DNA of 64,000 nt from a virus. The stretch is taken from positions 26,792 through 90,791 of the IMG/VR virus record IMGVR_UViG_3300041405_000166. One strand, 5' to 3'. Of the stretch, positions 48,184 to 56,021 are shown piece after piece (within the stretch, counting starts at the first letter, position 1; the number at the start of each line of letters is the position of its first letter). The position numbers and the translations under genes are program-made. The notes below the pieces were generated by a model, which saw only the letters and a list, made by a program, of their open reading frames with translations, made no database searches and was not told the DNA's origin.

Positions 48184-48396
48184 ATGGCCCTATATTCACT
48201 GCTGGACATGGCCGGTTGCGGTGAGGTGGCGTTGTATTACGCCGCCGTCGCTGTCGCGGGTCAACCTCTTGACCTGTCGAAGACCTACGACATTCACGGC
48301 AACTATGCCGGGCACTCGCATTGCACATCGTGCGGCCGAGCGCTTTCCCCGCCTGACCTTCGCGTCGATTGGTTTTTCCCTGAGGTCGTCCACTGA
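48184..48396 (+). CDS. Small protein before large terminase
   Basis: 70 residues. Contains GHSHCTSCGRALSP, a possible half zinc site. Its stop overlaps the large terminase start (TGATG), so the two are probably coupled. Confidence 0.52.
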   Translation: MALYSLLDMAGCGEVALYYAAVAVAGQPLDLSKTYDIHGNYAGHSHCTSCGRALSPPDLRVDWFFPEVVH

Positions 48397-50453
48397 TGGG
48401 GATGCCGGTTGACTACCGCCGTGGCCTGGATGCCATGATCGCCAAGCTGGAGCAGAAGACGGGCTTCAAGCTGGAAAACAAGATCATCGCCGACGGGCAG
48501 ACGTTCCGCGAATGGTGTGAAGAGCTGGGGCGCAATGGGCTGAAGGTGGACGGGCATCCGTTCACCCTGCACGACCGGCCGGCGATGGCCTGGATCTACG
48601 ACCAGATCCCCAGCACCCAGGACGAAGCGTTCCGGACCATCCTGGTGATCATGAAGTGCGCCCAGGTTGGGTTCACGGTGATGGAGATGCTCGCCACCAT
48701 CTACCTCGGTCTCAAGTTCGGTCCGTGCACCGTCGGCATGTTCCTCCCGGATATGAACCTGGCCGGGTTGAAGTCCTCCGAGCGCTTCATGCCGATCGTG
48801 CGCACCGTGCCGGAAGTGCATAAGCTGATGGTGATGGACGCGGGCGACGGCAGCGGGCATAAGGTCGGTGAAGGCAACGTGCGAACGCGACGCATCGGCG
48901 ACGCCATGTTCGTGTTCAGCTGGACGTCCGGTCGCGCCACCACCGAATCCATCCCCATGGATATCCTGTCCTTCGACGAAGTGCAGGAAATGACCCTCGA
49001 GCAGATCGAAAAGACTTACGAGCGTCTGTCGGCCAGTCCGATCAAGTTCATGCAGATGGGCAGCACGGCCAACTGGCCGGACGCCGATATCCATCACTGG
49101 TACAAGCTCGGCACGCAGCACCGCTTCCATACCCGGTGCCCTGAGTGCGGCTCGATGAAGCCCCTGGACGACTATTTCCCCCAGTGCATCCAATACGACA
49201 AAGAGCGCGATATTTACCGCTACGTCTGTCCGAACGGGCATTACCTGAGCGAAACCCAGGACGGCGAATGGATCCCCGACAACCCGGACGCTGACCGCGG
49301 GGTTGAATACGGCGTGCCCTGGAAGGAACGCCGCAAGCGCATCAGGTCGCTGCACTTTCCTCAGTTCCTGTCGCCGACGATATCGGCCGATGAAATCATC
49401 AGCGCCTACAACGGCGCGACGGACATGAAGAACTTCTACAACCGGAAGCTGGGCAAGCCGTATCTCGATCCGAGTCAGATCCCGGTCACCCTCGAGCACA
49501 TGGCCAACTGCGTCGCCGCCGGTACCGCTGCGGGCATCATGTGGAAAACCCGCGCCAGCGGCTGTTACATGGGCATCGACCAGATGGGCCAGTTCAACGT
49601 GGTGGTGATCAAGGAGCGATTGCCCGATGGTCGCCAGGCCTACGTGCACATCGAGGAGATCTACGACGAAGACCCGTTCGCCCGCTGCGACGAGCTGATG
49701 CGCAACTATGGCGTGGCCGTCTGCGTGGTGGAAATCAACCCGAACTACAACGACGCCAAACGCTTTGCCGGCCGCTTCCCGGGTCGCGTGTTCATCTGCA
49801 ACAGCTTCGGCTCGGTGCAAGAAGGCATGATTCAGTGGGGCGACGCGCCCAAGCTGGACACGTCCGATCGTCGCACCGACGAAGAGGAACGCGACCGCTT
49901 CACCCTGCGCATGGACCAGTACAAGTGCATGCAGGTGTCGATGGCCAGGTTCACCGCGGACGAGCCGCATTGCCTGGTACCAGATCCGCAAGCGCTGGTG
50001 CAGGAAGTGCTGGAAAAGGGCAAACGCCACCTGGTGCCCGTCGCGCCGCGGATGTTCCACCACTTCACCAAAACCGCCCTGGTCGCCGAGCGCGACGACG
50101 AAACCAACGCCTACAAGCGCTCGGTGAAGAAGGTAGGCATTGACCCACACTTCAGCTACGCCAACATGCTGTGCGACGTGGCCTGGGCTCGCTCCCATGG
50201 CACCACCAGCTTCATCCTGCCGCAAGAGAAGAAGGCCACGCCAGGCCAGGAGTCGGTTATGGAAGCAATGCCAGGTTTGCCGGAGCACATTGTCGCGATG
50301 GTCGATCCGTTGCCACAAGGCGTGTGCGGTCGGTGCTCGGCATTCGATCCGGACGCGGGGCGCTGCACCATGCGCAACTTCCTGGTCCAGAAGAAGGATC
50401 CCGGTTGCGATATGTTCATGGTCAGGGAATACGACGAAGATCTGTCGGAGTGA
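48396..50453 (+). CDS. terL: Large terminase subunit (GpA-like)
   Basis: 685 residues, the size of GpA-type terminases. Walker A-like IMKCAQVGFT follows the FRTILV strand near residue 90; Walker B ILSFDEVQEM at about 190; zinc-binding CPECGSMK near 250. The C-terminal part from ~385 (GCYMGIDQMGQFN, then CVVEINPNYNDAKRFAG) carries the RNase H-like nuclease. A Cys-rich tail (CGRCSAFDPDAGRC) ends the protein. Cuts and translocates DNA into proheads. Confidence 0.9.
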   Translation: MGMPVDYRRGLDAMIAKLEQKTGFKLENKIIADGQTFREWCEELGRNGLKVDGHPFTLHDRPAMAWIYDQIPSTQDEAFRTILVIMKCAQVGFTVMEMLATIYLGLKFGPCTVGMFLPDMNLAGLKSSERFMPIVRTVPEVHKLMVMDAGDGSGHKVGEGNVRTRRIGDAMFVFSWTSGRATTESIPMDILSFDEVQEMTLEQIEKTYERLSASPIKFMQMGSTANWPDADIHHWYKLGTQHRFHTRCPECGSMKPLDDYFPQCIQYDKERDIYRYVCPNGHYLSETQDGEWIPDNPDADRGVEYGVPWKERRKRIRSLHFPQFLSPTISADEIISAYNGATDMKNFYNRKLGKPYLDPSQIPVTLEHMANCVAAGTAAGIMWKTRASGCYMGIDQMGQFNVVVIKERLPDGRQAYVHIEEIYDEDPFARCDELMRNYGVAVCVVEINPNYNDAKRFAGRFPGRVFICNSFGSVQEGMIQWGDAPKLDTSDRRTDEEERDRFTLRMDQYKCMQVSMARFTADEPHCLVPDPQALVQEVLEKGKRHLVPVAPRMFHHFTKTALVAERDDETNAYKRSVKKVGIDPHFSYANMLCDVAWARSHGTTSFILPQEKKATPGQESVMEAMPGLPEHIVAMVDPLPQGVCGRCSAFDPDAGRCTMRNFLVQKKDPGCDMFMVREYDEDLSE

Positions 50454-50456
50454 GAC

Positions 50457-50477
50457 GGGCGCCGTTGGCCGACGCCC
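50457..50477. terminator. Hairpin between convergent operons
   Basis: GGGCG...CGCCC stem closing around CCGTTGGCCGA, in the 37-nt gap between the large terminase stop and the minus operon stop. There is no T-tract, so termination is uncertain. Confidence 0.4.
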
Positions 50478-50490
50478 AGTGACGCGGGGT

Positions 50491-50856
50491 TTACAGTTCG
50501 GGGAACTCGACGGTGACGGGCTCGACCTTGACCGACGTGAACTTCCCGCGGACTTCGGCAGCAATGACCTTTCCAGCACTGTCGGCCCGCTGGATGTTGC
50601 GCCAGATTTCCACCGGTACATCGCTGTAAAGGTAGACGCCGCCATTGGCGAACTCGACCTGCAGCTTCTTGTCCGGGAAGTTGTAGGTCACACAGAACAC
50701 GTTGGTGCTGTCGGGGAATTTCTTCGACTGCTTGCCGTCGACGGGAATGCCCATCTCCGGCACTTCAATCGGGTCCATCAGGTTGCCAATCACGCTCGAC
50801 AGGTCGCCGACTTCGGATGGTTTGATGCTCTGCGGGTCTTTAGGATCGTAGTTCAT
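50491..50856 (-). CDS. KTSC-domain-like protein
   Basis: 121 residues from ATG 50856, AAGGAG 6 nt upstream. The pattern KLQVEFANGGVYLYSDVPVE, then SAGKVIAAEV, resembles KTSC-domain proteins, although the final KTSC residues are not conserved. Last gene of the minus operon. Role unknown. Confidence 0.6.
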   Translation of the reverse strand: MNYDPKDPQSIKPSEVGDLSSVIGNLMDPIEVPEMGIPVDGKQSKKFPDSTNVFCVTYNFPDKKLQVEFANGGVYLYSDVPVEIWRNIQRADSAGKVIAAEVRGKFTSVKVEPVTVEFPEL

Positions 50857-51317
50857 TGGATCTCCTTTGCCAGGCTGGGCCCGGCGGGTTGGGTGATGTC
50901 GGTGACAGGGATGCGCGGGTATTCCGTGCACAGCGGGTGATATTCAGGGACCACGTTACGCTCGGCGAAGATCTTCGCCAAGTCGTCATACTTGGACCCG
51001 TACAACGGGAAATCGCTGCACACGCGCGGCCGGCTGTCATAGACCGAACAGCCGGCGTCGGTGACCTTAGTGCACTGCCAGTATTGGGAACGCCACTTCT
51101 GGCCTGTCTTGCTCCGGTCGTAGTTGAGCACCTGGTGCGGGTTCTTCTTCTTGGCAATGCGCCGTTTCATCGGCTTCCAGTTCGCCAGGACAAAACCCAT
51201 ATCGCCACCGACAATGCGGCTACCAGATTTGGCTGCCAGGTTGCGGCGCGAATACCGCAAGGTGATCGCCCTGCAGCACGCCGTGCACTGCTTTCCATCG
51301 ATCTGGCAGGCGCTCAA
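50853..51317 (-). CDS. YkgJ-like cysteine cluster protein
   Basis: 154 residues from TTG 51317, overlapping the preceding stop as TTGA. CTACCRAI near the start and YWQCTKVTDAGCSVYDSRP followed by VCSDFP match the YkgJ-type metal/Fe-S cysteine cluster. The longer in-frame ATG extension lies over the previous gene and is rejected. Function unknown, probably metal-binding. Confidence 0.64.
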   Translation of the reverse strand: MSACQIDGKQCTACCRAITLRYSRRNLAAKSGSRIVGGDMGFVLANWKPMKRRIAKKKNPHQVLNYDRSKTGQKWRSQYWQCTKVTDAGCSVYDSRPRVCSDFPLYGSKYDDLAKIFAERNVVPEYHPLCTEYPRIPVTDITQPAGPSLAKEIQ

Positions 51318-51634
51318 AATGGCTTGTCCGCGTAGGTGCCCGCGACAATCTTGGCGATCGCCTCGCGCTCTGCCGTGATTCGATTGAGGTAGATGTCCAG
51401 CTTGCCCACGGCAACATCCAGCGCGGTGATCGGCCCAGTGCTGTAGGCGCTGAACGTCGGACCTACCTGGATGAATGCCTGGTAGTCGCTGGAGTTTTCG
51501 TTGAAGGTCACAGTGACCGGACCATTCTTCACCTGGCACCGCCAACCGTGCGTATCCTTCAGGTCCATCACCCAACCAGCGCCAAGCGTGCGGATCATCG
51601 CGCTGGCCTGGTTTTCGGCTTCTTCGAATTTCAT
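51314..51634 (-). CDS. Small protein, unknown
   Basis: 106 residues from ATG 51634 (GGAG 8 nt upstream). Mixed alpha/beta with VTVTFNENSSDYQAFIQVG. No family recognised. Overlaps both neighbours by 4 nt. Confidence 0.54.
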   Translation of the reverse strand: MKFEEAENQASAMIRTLGAGWVMDLKDTHGWRCQVKNGPVTVTFNENSSDYQAFIQVGPTFSAYSTGPITALDVAVGKLDIYLNRITAEREAIAKIVAGTYADKPF

Positions 51635-51906
51635 GCCTTCACTCCAATAAACAGCGGCTCGGTGTGCCACTCGGTGATGCTCCGGCGCACGCGCAGGGAC
51701 GGCAGCGCGCCAGAGCGGAAATCCTTGGCCTCGCCCGGGCGGACGAAGCCGAAGATGCTGACGTCCGCCGGGGCTGCGGCCAACGCACGAGCCAGGCGGT
51801 CAAGCAGCGATTGCAACTCAGGGATCCGGACCATGGTCGCCTTCAACCCCTCTTTCTGCGCCATCGCTAGTTCCGCCTGCAGGTAGGTGATGTCCGCGGG
51901 CGTCAT
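51631..51906 (-). CDS. Small protein, paralogue of 61202..61801
   Basis: 91 residues. ITYLQAELAMAQKEGLKATM, then IPELQSLLDRLARAL and SIFGFVRPGEAKDFRSG align along their length with the N-terminal ~85 residues of the gene at 61202-61801 (LTYLRAELSKAYQENQKTVL, RAELQSVIDRLHRFQ, KLFGFIISADLRNMRQG). Function unknown. Its role may be shared with that longer protein. Confidence 0.58.
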   Translation of the reverse strand: MTPADITYLQAELAMAQKEGLKATMVRIPELQSLLDRLARALAAAPADVSIFGFVRPGEAKDFRSGALPSLRVRRSITEWHTEPLFIGVKA

Positions 51907-52265
51907 GTTTTCACCTGTCTGGCTTTGATGGCTTCAGCGCGACTGATGATATCTGCCAGGGCTTTGGGAAACTGCATGCCGGTGCTGATGCAGGTGAATT
52001 TGGTTACACGATCGCCGAGGGCGGCCAGGGCTTCAGCCGGGTTTGCCAAGTTGAACGAATCGCCGCGGCGCCAAATAACACGACTCCAGCTTTCTGTCGC
52101 TTTGTCGTACTGACGCGCTTCAAGATACCAATCAGGGCCAAAACGATATTGGAACTCATAGACGGTGTGTTCAAGGTCGCATTCGATTTTGTCGCGCTCG
52201 AACCAGTCGAGCACGTAGCGGTGGCGTTCGACGATGGCAATTTTTTGTTCTGTCTTCGCGCTCAC
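51903..52265 (-). CDS. Small protein, unknown
   Basis: 120 residues, ATGA overlaps on both sides. Aromatic beta-like centre (VYEFQYRFGPDWYLEARQYD) and helical C-terminus. No family recognised. Confidence 0.53.
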   Translation of the reverse strand: MSAKTEQKIAIVERHRYVLDWFERDKIECDLEHTVYEFQYRFGPDWYLEARQYDKATESWSRVIWRRGDSFNLANPAEALAALGDRVTKFTCISTGMQFPKALADIISRAEAIKARQVKT

Positions 52266-52549
52266 ACGTCACCTACCTTGATCGCCGTCTCGGCGATATG
52301 GCGCAAGGTGGATTTCAGGCGATCGCGCTCGGCCGTCATCGCCGCAAACTCATCCAGGAAGTCTTTCAGGATGGCCGCTGCGCGCTGGTTGGCAATGCCG
52401 CCGATTTCTGCCCAGCGCTGTTGAGGTAAGAACGTATTATGGGGCTCGTTCTGATGTTCTTGGCGAATCTCGATGCGATCCTGATACAGCGCCTGAGCCA
52501 GGTGGCGCACGTCTTCGATCACGCTGGGTGCTACGGGCTTCTGGTTCAT
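52262..52549 (-). CDS. Small helical protein, unknown
   Basis: 95 residues from ATG 52549. Strongly helical throughout (RAAAILKDFLDEFAAMTAER). The upstream in-frame ATG at 52591 gives an atypical basic extension. No family recognised. Confidence 0.53.
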   Translation of the reverse strand: MNQKPVAPSVIEDVRHLAQALYQDRIEIRQEHQNEPHNTFLPQQRWAEIGGIANQRAAAILKDFLDEFAAMTAERDRLKSTLRHIAETAIKVGDV

Positions 52550-52571
52550 GGCATTTTTCTCCGTGCGGCGC

Positions 52572-52766
52572 TCATGATGCCACCGCCACAACGAACGGGA
52601 AGTTTGCGCAGGTGGCCCAAACTAGCAGGCCCGCGATGACGGCGAAGAACAAAGATTCAACGCCGGCCTTGCCGCTCCAGCCAATGCTGCCGAAGAACAC
52701 TACGCCCGTTGCGACGCACGCAGCGATGGTAATGATCAGGAGAACAAACCAGCCGAAGATGATCAT
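52572..52766 (-). CDS. Small two-helix membrane protein
   Basis: 64 residues from ATG 52766. Helix 1 about residues 2-24 (FGWFVLLIITIAACVATGVV), helix 2 about 36-55 (SLFFAVIAGLLVWATCANF). Very short charged parts. Start overlaps the upstream gene. Possible early membrane effector. Confidence 0.56.
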   Translation of the reverse strand: MIIFGWFVLLIITIAACVATGVVFFGSIGWSGKAGVESLFFAVIAGLLVWATCANFPFVVAVAS

Positions 52767-53062
52767 GACTTCACCGTCCCGCCGACTGCCTCGATGGCGG
52801 CCTTGCAAGCCTCTACACCGATGTCGAAGTAATAACCATCGCCGCTCATGTCGCCTTCCTTCGGCAACTCCACCACCATCCGCTCACGCGACAAGCCCCA
52901 CGCCCACCAGGCGATCGCCACCTGAGGGTCATCGTAGCTGTCGCCGCACCGCGTCAGGCACTCGACGCGGATCTCGACCTCGAGGAAGCCCGACTCCTTG
53001 AAGCGCTCGATGATCGCCGCTTCGAAGCCTGGGCGCAGTTGTTCGCGCTGTTCTGGTGTCAT
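52763..53062 (-). CDS. Small acidic protein, unknown
   Basis: 99 residues. Mixed alpha/beta with FLEVEIRVECLTRCGDSYDD and an end GYYFDIGVEACKAAIEA. No family recognised. ATGA overlaps with neighbours. Confidence 0.52.
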   Translation of the reverse strand: MTPEQREQLRPGFEAAIIERFKESGFLEVEIRVECLTRCGDSYDDPQVAIAWWAWGLSRERMVVELPKEGDMSGDGYYFDIGVEACKAAIEAVGGTVKS

Positions 53063-53331
53063 GATGGATCTCCCAGGCCGGCAGGAATGGTTTTCAGGAT
53101 TTCGCGAACGATGCTCTCTGCCTGGTTGTGGTCGATTAGCGCGAACGCCTTCTCAGCTTTGTCCCACTCGGTGCCGTCGGCGTTCTTATTGAACGTGAAG
53201 GCAGTCGAACAAACGCCAAGGCCTTCAGGCTTGAAGTACAGGCGGACTTCAGGACCATCGTCCTCATCGTCCAGCTTGACCAGCACCTGACCAAGGTCGT
53301 CGAAGGTGAATAGCTTGGCAAAATCGCTCAT
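53059..53331 (-). CDS. Small acidic protein, unknown
   Basis: 90 residues from ATG 53331; the upstream ATG at 53442 adds a low-complexity Arg/His stretch and is rejected. LGQVLVKLDDEDDGPEVRLY suggests a beta sheet with acidic loop. No family recognised. Confidence 0.53.
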   Translation of the reverse strand: MSDFAKLFTFDDLGQVLVKLDDEDDGPEVRLYFKPEGLGVCSTAFTFNKNADGTEWDKAEKAFALIDHNQAESIVREILKTIPAGLGDPS

Positions 53332-53693
53332 GACCGTTTCCCCATGCGAATATCGCCAGACATCGACTTCACGTTGCCGGCCACGTCGCCACACGTCACA
53401 TCGCCCGACATCGTGGTCACGCCACCGGTGACGGCGCCGCAATCGACGTCGCCGCTCATGGTCTTGACGTCGCCGACGGTGCCATTCACCTCGACCTTGC
53501 CGACGGTGCAGTCCAGGCGATCGACGTCGCCCGTGATGCTGATGCTGATCGGCCCGACCAGCTTGCCGTCCTGCAGGACACCATCGACGAATACCTGGTC
53601 GCCGTTGATGGTGACCGACGTCCCGGAGAACGATCGGCCGTCGATGGTGATCGACGAGCCGGCCTTGAGTAGAGCGCGGAATATGTCTTTCAA
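53328..53693 (-). CDS. Beta-solenoid repeat protein (TMSGDV repeats)
   Basis: 121 residues from TTG 53693 (TTGA overlap, GGGGAG 5 nt upstream). The C-terminal half repeats VKTMSGDVDCGAV, VTTMSGDVTCGDV and VKSMSGDI, a right-handed beta-solenoid pattern common in phage accessory proteins and similar to DUF4097-like adhesin repeats. Cytoplasmic. Role unknown. Confidence 0.66.
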   Translation of the reverse strand: MKDIFRALLKAGSSITIDGRSFSGTSVTINGDQVFVDGVLQDGKLVGPISISITGDVDRLDCTVGKVEVNGTVGDVKTMSGDVDCGAVTGGVTTMSGDVTCGDVAGNVKSMSGDIRMGKRS

Positions 53694-54781
53694 AAGTAAC
53701 TCCCCTTCGGTTCCCACTTATCAGCCTTCTTGATCAGAGCGCGGAACGAATCGCGACCAGATCGACTCAGGTGCTTGCGGTTGGTCTTGTACCAGTCCTC
53801 AAGAATGTCGGCCGGCGTCTGCGCCTTGACTGGTGCGTTGCGCGCCCGGTAGCTGCTCGAACTGGACAATGCCCCGTGATAACCGGAACTCATGTAGACC
53901 CCACGGTGTGCGTGGCCTTGAGTCTTGAGTGTATCAGCTTCTGTCTGTGACTTTACAGCTATACCATCAGGATATTTGGCGGTGAAACGTGAAAATAACA
54001 GTTCGGCCAGGGGTTCTGGCGTGTCGTAGTTGGCGTATTCCAGATCCGGTGCGCCGTCCTCGATCAGCTTGGCGACGAGATCCTGGTCCTCGATGGTGAA
54101 CCAGGCGTCTTTCACGCGGAACTTGAGGGTCACGTCACTGACGGTCTGGCGATCGCGCTCGAGCTGCATGTGCTCGGGTAGGAAGTCGTAGCCGTAGTTC
54201 ATGTTGGTTTTGCACACGAACAACCCGCCGACATACAGCTTGCCCGGGCGACTCGGCAGAATGCTGCACGTCTCAGTGCCGATCACGTCCTTCATGGGCG
54301 GCTGCATGCGCAGGCAGGAATCACGGATAGCCTCTTGCTCATCCTCGGCCAGGTTGTTGACCATGAAACAGATGCCGGTGTCGGGAAACGGATTCTCCGA
54401 TTCGACGATGGTCAGCAGCTCGGTGTCGAACTGCTCGCTGTGCTCGAACACTGGCGTCCACAACTTATCGCCGTTGTAGATGCTTGGCTGTTTGCCTTCG
54501 CGCTCAAGCACCAGCAGCGCCAGTTTGTAGCCTTCGCCGAAGCAACCAATCTTGCTGGCCTGGTCGGCTTTGCTGGATGAGCCGAGGATCAGCGTGCGCG
54601 CGTCGAGGGTGTCGTAGCGGCTGGTGATGCTAAACTGATCACCCTCGAACGAGTACTCGAACGGCGAATCGCTGTCCAAGGCGTTCTGGATGAATTCGCG
54701 CACCGCTTCGAGCACGCCCCAGTTGCTGACGTAGTTGCGGGACATCGACAGCTGATAGCGGGTATCTGGCATCAGGTCCAT
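53690..54781 (-). CDS. GHKL (Hsp90/MutL-like) ATPase
   Basis: 363 residues from ATG 54781. The N-box AVREFIQNALD gives Glu29 and Asn33; ILGSSSKADQASKIGCFGEG then YKLALLVL forms the lid and second G-box, as in MutL/MORC-type ATPases. The classical DxGxG motif between them is not obvious, so ATP hydrolysis may be altered. The C-terminal half is unassigned. It directly follows an Arc/P-loop gene, its start overlapping that stop (TAATG). Paired regulator or host-defence function is possible. Confidence 0.68.
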   Translation of the reverse strand: MDLMPDTRYQLSMSRNYVSNWGVLEAVREFIQNALDSDSPFEYSFEGDQFSITSRYDTLDARTLILGSSSKADQASKIGCFGEGYKLALLVLEREGKQPSIYNGDKLWTPVFEHSEQFDTELLTIVESENPFPDTGICFMVNNLAEDEQEAIRDSCLRMQPPMKDVIGTETCSILPSRPGKLYVGGLFVCKTNMNYGYDFLPEHMQLERDRQTVSDVTLKFRVKDAWFTIEDQDLVAKLIEDGAPDLEYANYDTPEPLAELLFSRFTAKYPDGIAVKSQTEADTLKTQGHAHRGVYMSSGYHGALSSSSSYRARNAPVKAQTPADILEDWYKTNRKHLSRSGRDSFRALIKKADKWEPKGSYF

Positions 54782-55293
54782 TACCGTGACTCCTGTTCGT
54801 CGCGGATGAACACAACGCGCTCGTGGCGATCGGCAACGACCTGAAGCGCTGAAAAGGTGGTTCCGGATTGAATCAGGTAAACGCACGGGATGCTGGCGAG
54901 ATCGGATCTGGGCGCAGAATTAAGAAGCGATTGCAGGCCGGGCATGATGGCCTTGATGAACGTTGTTTTCCCGGCTCCTGTTCCTCCGCGGACTACGACC
55001 TCGAGCGCGTTACGCGGCAGGCCACGGCCAGTCATGAAGTCTTTAACTGCCCATTTGTAATCCTGGTCGCGGCGCTCCTGGGTGCGCTCGCCGAGTTCCA
55101 GTTCCACCAGGGTGATCAAGGCAGTGGCCGAGTCACAGAGGGATGCGCCACCATTCAGCTGGTTGCGCATCATCATGACCATTTCAGCGTTCATGCTGCG
55201 GCCATTAGTCTTGGCGCGGGCAGCGATTTCATCGCGCATCCCATCGGGCATGCGAAGGACGAATTTGTCAGCGGTGCGGGAATCGTAGGACAT
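54781..55293 (-). CDS. Arc-type DNA-binding domain fused to small P-loop NTPase
   Basis: 170 residues. Residues 4-46 follow the Arc/Mnt ribbon-helix-helix pattern (FVLRMPDGMRDEIAARA, then NGRSMNAEMVMMM). Residues 96-165 carry a P-loop: VVVRGGTGAGKTTFIKAI (103-110) and a terminal strand RVVFIRDEQE that could be Walker B. The NTPase part is only ~75 residues, shorter than any full AAA module. An unusual fusion: a DNA-binding NTP switch or truncated motor. Confidence 0.66.
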   Translation of the reverse strand: MSYDSRTADKFVLRMPDGMRDEIAARAKTNGRSMNAEMVMMMRNQLNGGASLCDSATALITLVELELGERTQERRDQDYKWAVKDFMTGRGLPRNALEVVVRGGTGAGKTTFIKAIMPGLQSLLNSAPRSDLASIPCVYLIQSGTTFSALQVVADRHERVVFIRDEQESR

Positions 55294-55308
55294 GGGTGAT
55301 TACTCGGG

Positions 55309-55818
55309 TTAGGCGTTTTTGACAGAGCCGCAATGCGGGCAGTAGGGCAGATCGATAGAGCGGGCCAGGAGACAGTTGTCGCACTGAACGATTCCGGCTT
55401 TCTTCCGATCACGGTCCGCCTTGGCGGTGTCCTTCAGCATCTTTGCCTGGGCCTTGGCATGCACCTTGTCGATCCGGCGGCGCGCGACTTCAATCTGGTT
55501 GGCGGCGTGGCGCGGCTCGTCAATCTCCCACGGCGGACGGCGGTCGATCGGCAGCTTCTCGCCGGTTTCCACCAGGCGGCGAATCTCGGCGACCAGTTCC
55601 TCGCTGTCGGCTAGGCGTTCGAACTTGCGGCCAAGCGCCGGCGTAGCCTGGGCGGTCAGGTCCTCGGCATGCTCGAACAACGTCCAGCCGATAGAATCGC
55701 GGCCAATGCAGAAGAAGTGACGACCTTCTACCGTGATGGCCCGCTCTCTGCTGCTGAGTCGGGTGAAGACCATTCCGGCCATCTTGACCGGTCGGTATTT
55801 GGATTCGGTGTCGGTCAT
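55309..55818 (-). CDS. Zinc-ribbon-tailed protein, unknown
   Basis: 169 residues from ATG 55818. A helical body (ANQIEVARRRIDKVHAKAQA) ends in a CDNCLLARSIDLPYCPHCG zinc ribbon. N-terminal region is beta-like (ITVEGRHFFCIGRDSIGW). No family recognised. Confidence 0.58.
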   Translation of the reverse strand: MTDTESKYRPVKMAGMVFTRLSSRERAITVEGRHFFCIGRDSIGWTLFEHAEDLTAQATPALGRKFERLADSEELVAEIRRLVETGEKLPIDRRPPWEIDEPRHAANQIEVARRRIDKVHAKAQAKMLKDTAKADRDRKKAGIVQCDNCLLARSIDLPYCPHCGSVKNA

Positions 55819-56021
55819 TGACCTGGCTCCTGCAGGGTGGTTGGTATAGCGGCACGGAAGCGCGACGGGCTCCAGTCGCACACTTCATCTTCTGGGATGT
55901 GACCGAACATCATGGTGCAGCGACGGCAGTGCACGCAGTCGGCGCACGTATTTCCTTCGGGCAGGTTCATGCGGTCGGTGTCGTTAGGCGCGCGGCGCAT
56001 CGGTTCTCGTTGGCCGCTCAT
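55815..56021 (-). CDS. Small Cys-rich protein
   Basis: 68 residues. NTCADCVHCRRCTMMFG and EVCDW contain five cysteines spaced for a metal site, a pattern frequent in small phage proteins. ATGA overlaps with neighbours. Confidence 0.56.
   Translation of the reverse strand: MSGQREPMRRAPNDTDRMNLPEGNTCADCVHCRRCTMMFGHIPEDEVCDWSPSRFRAAIPTTLQEPGQ

Noticed and set aside
48303-50645. 780-codon open frame antisense to the large terminase
   Set aside because: His/Arg/Val-rich shadow of a GC-rich gene; the + strand encodes a full terminase.
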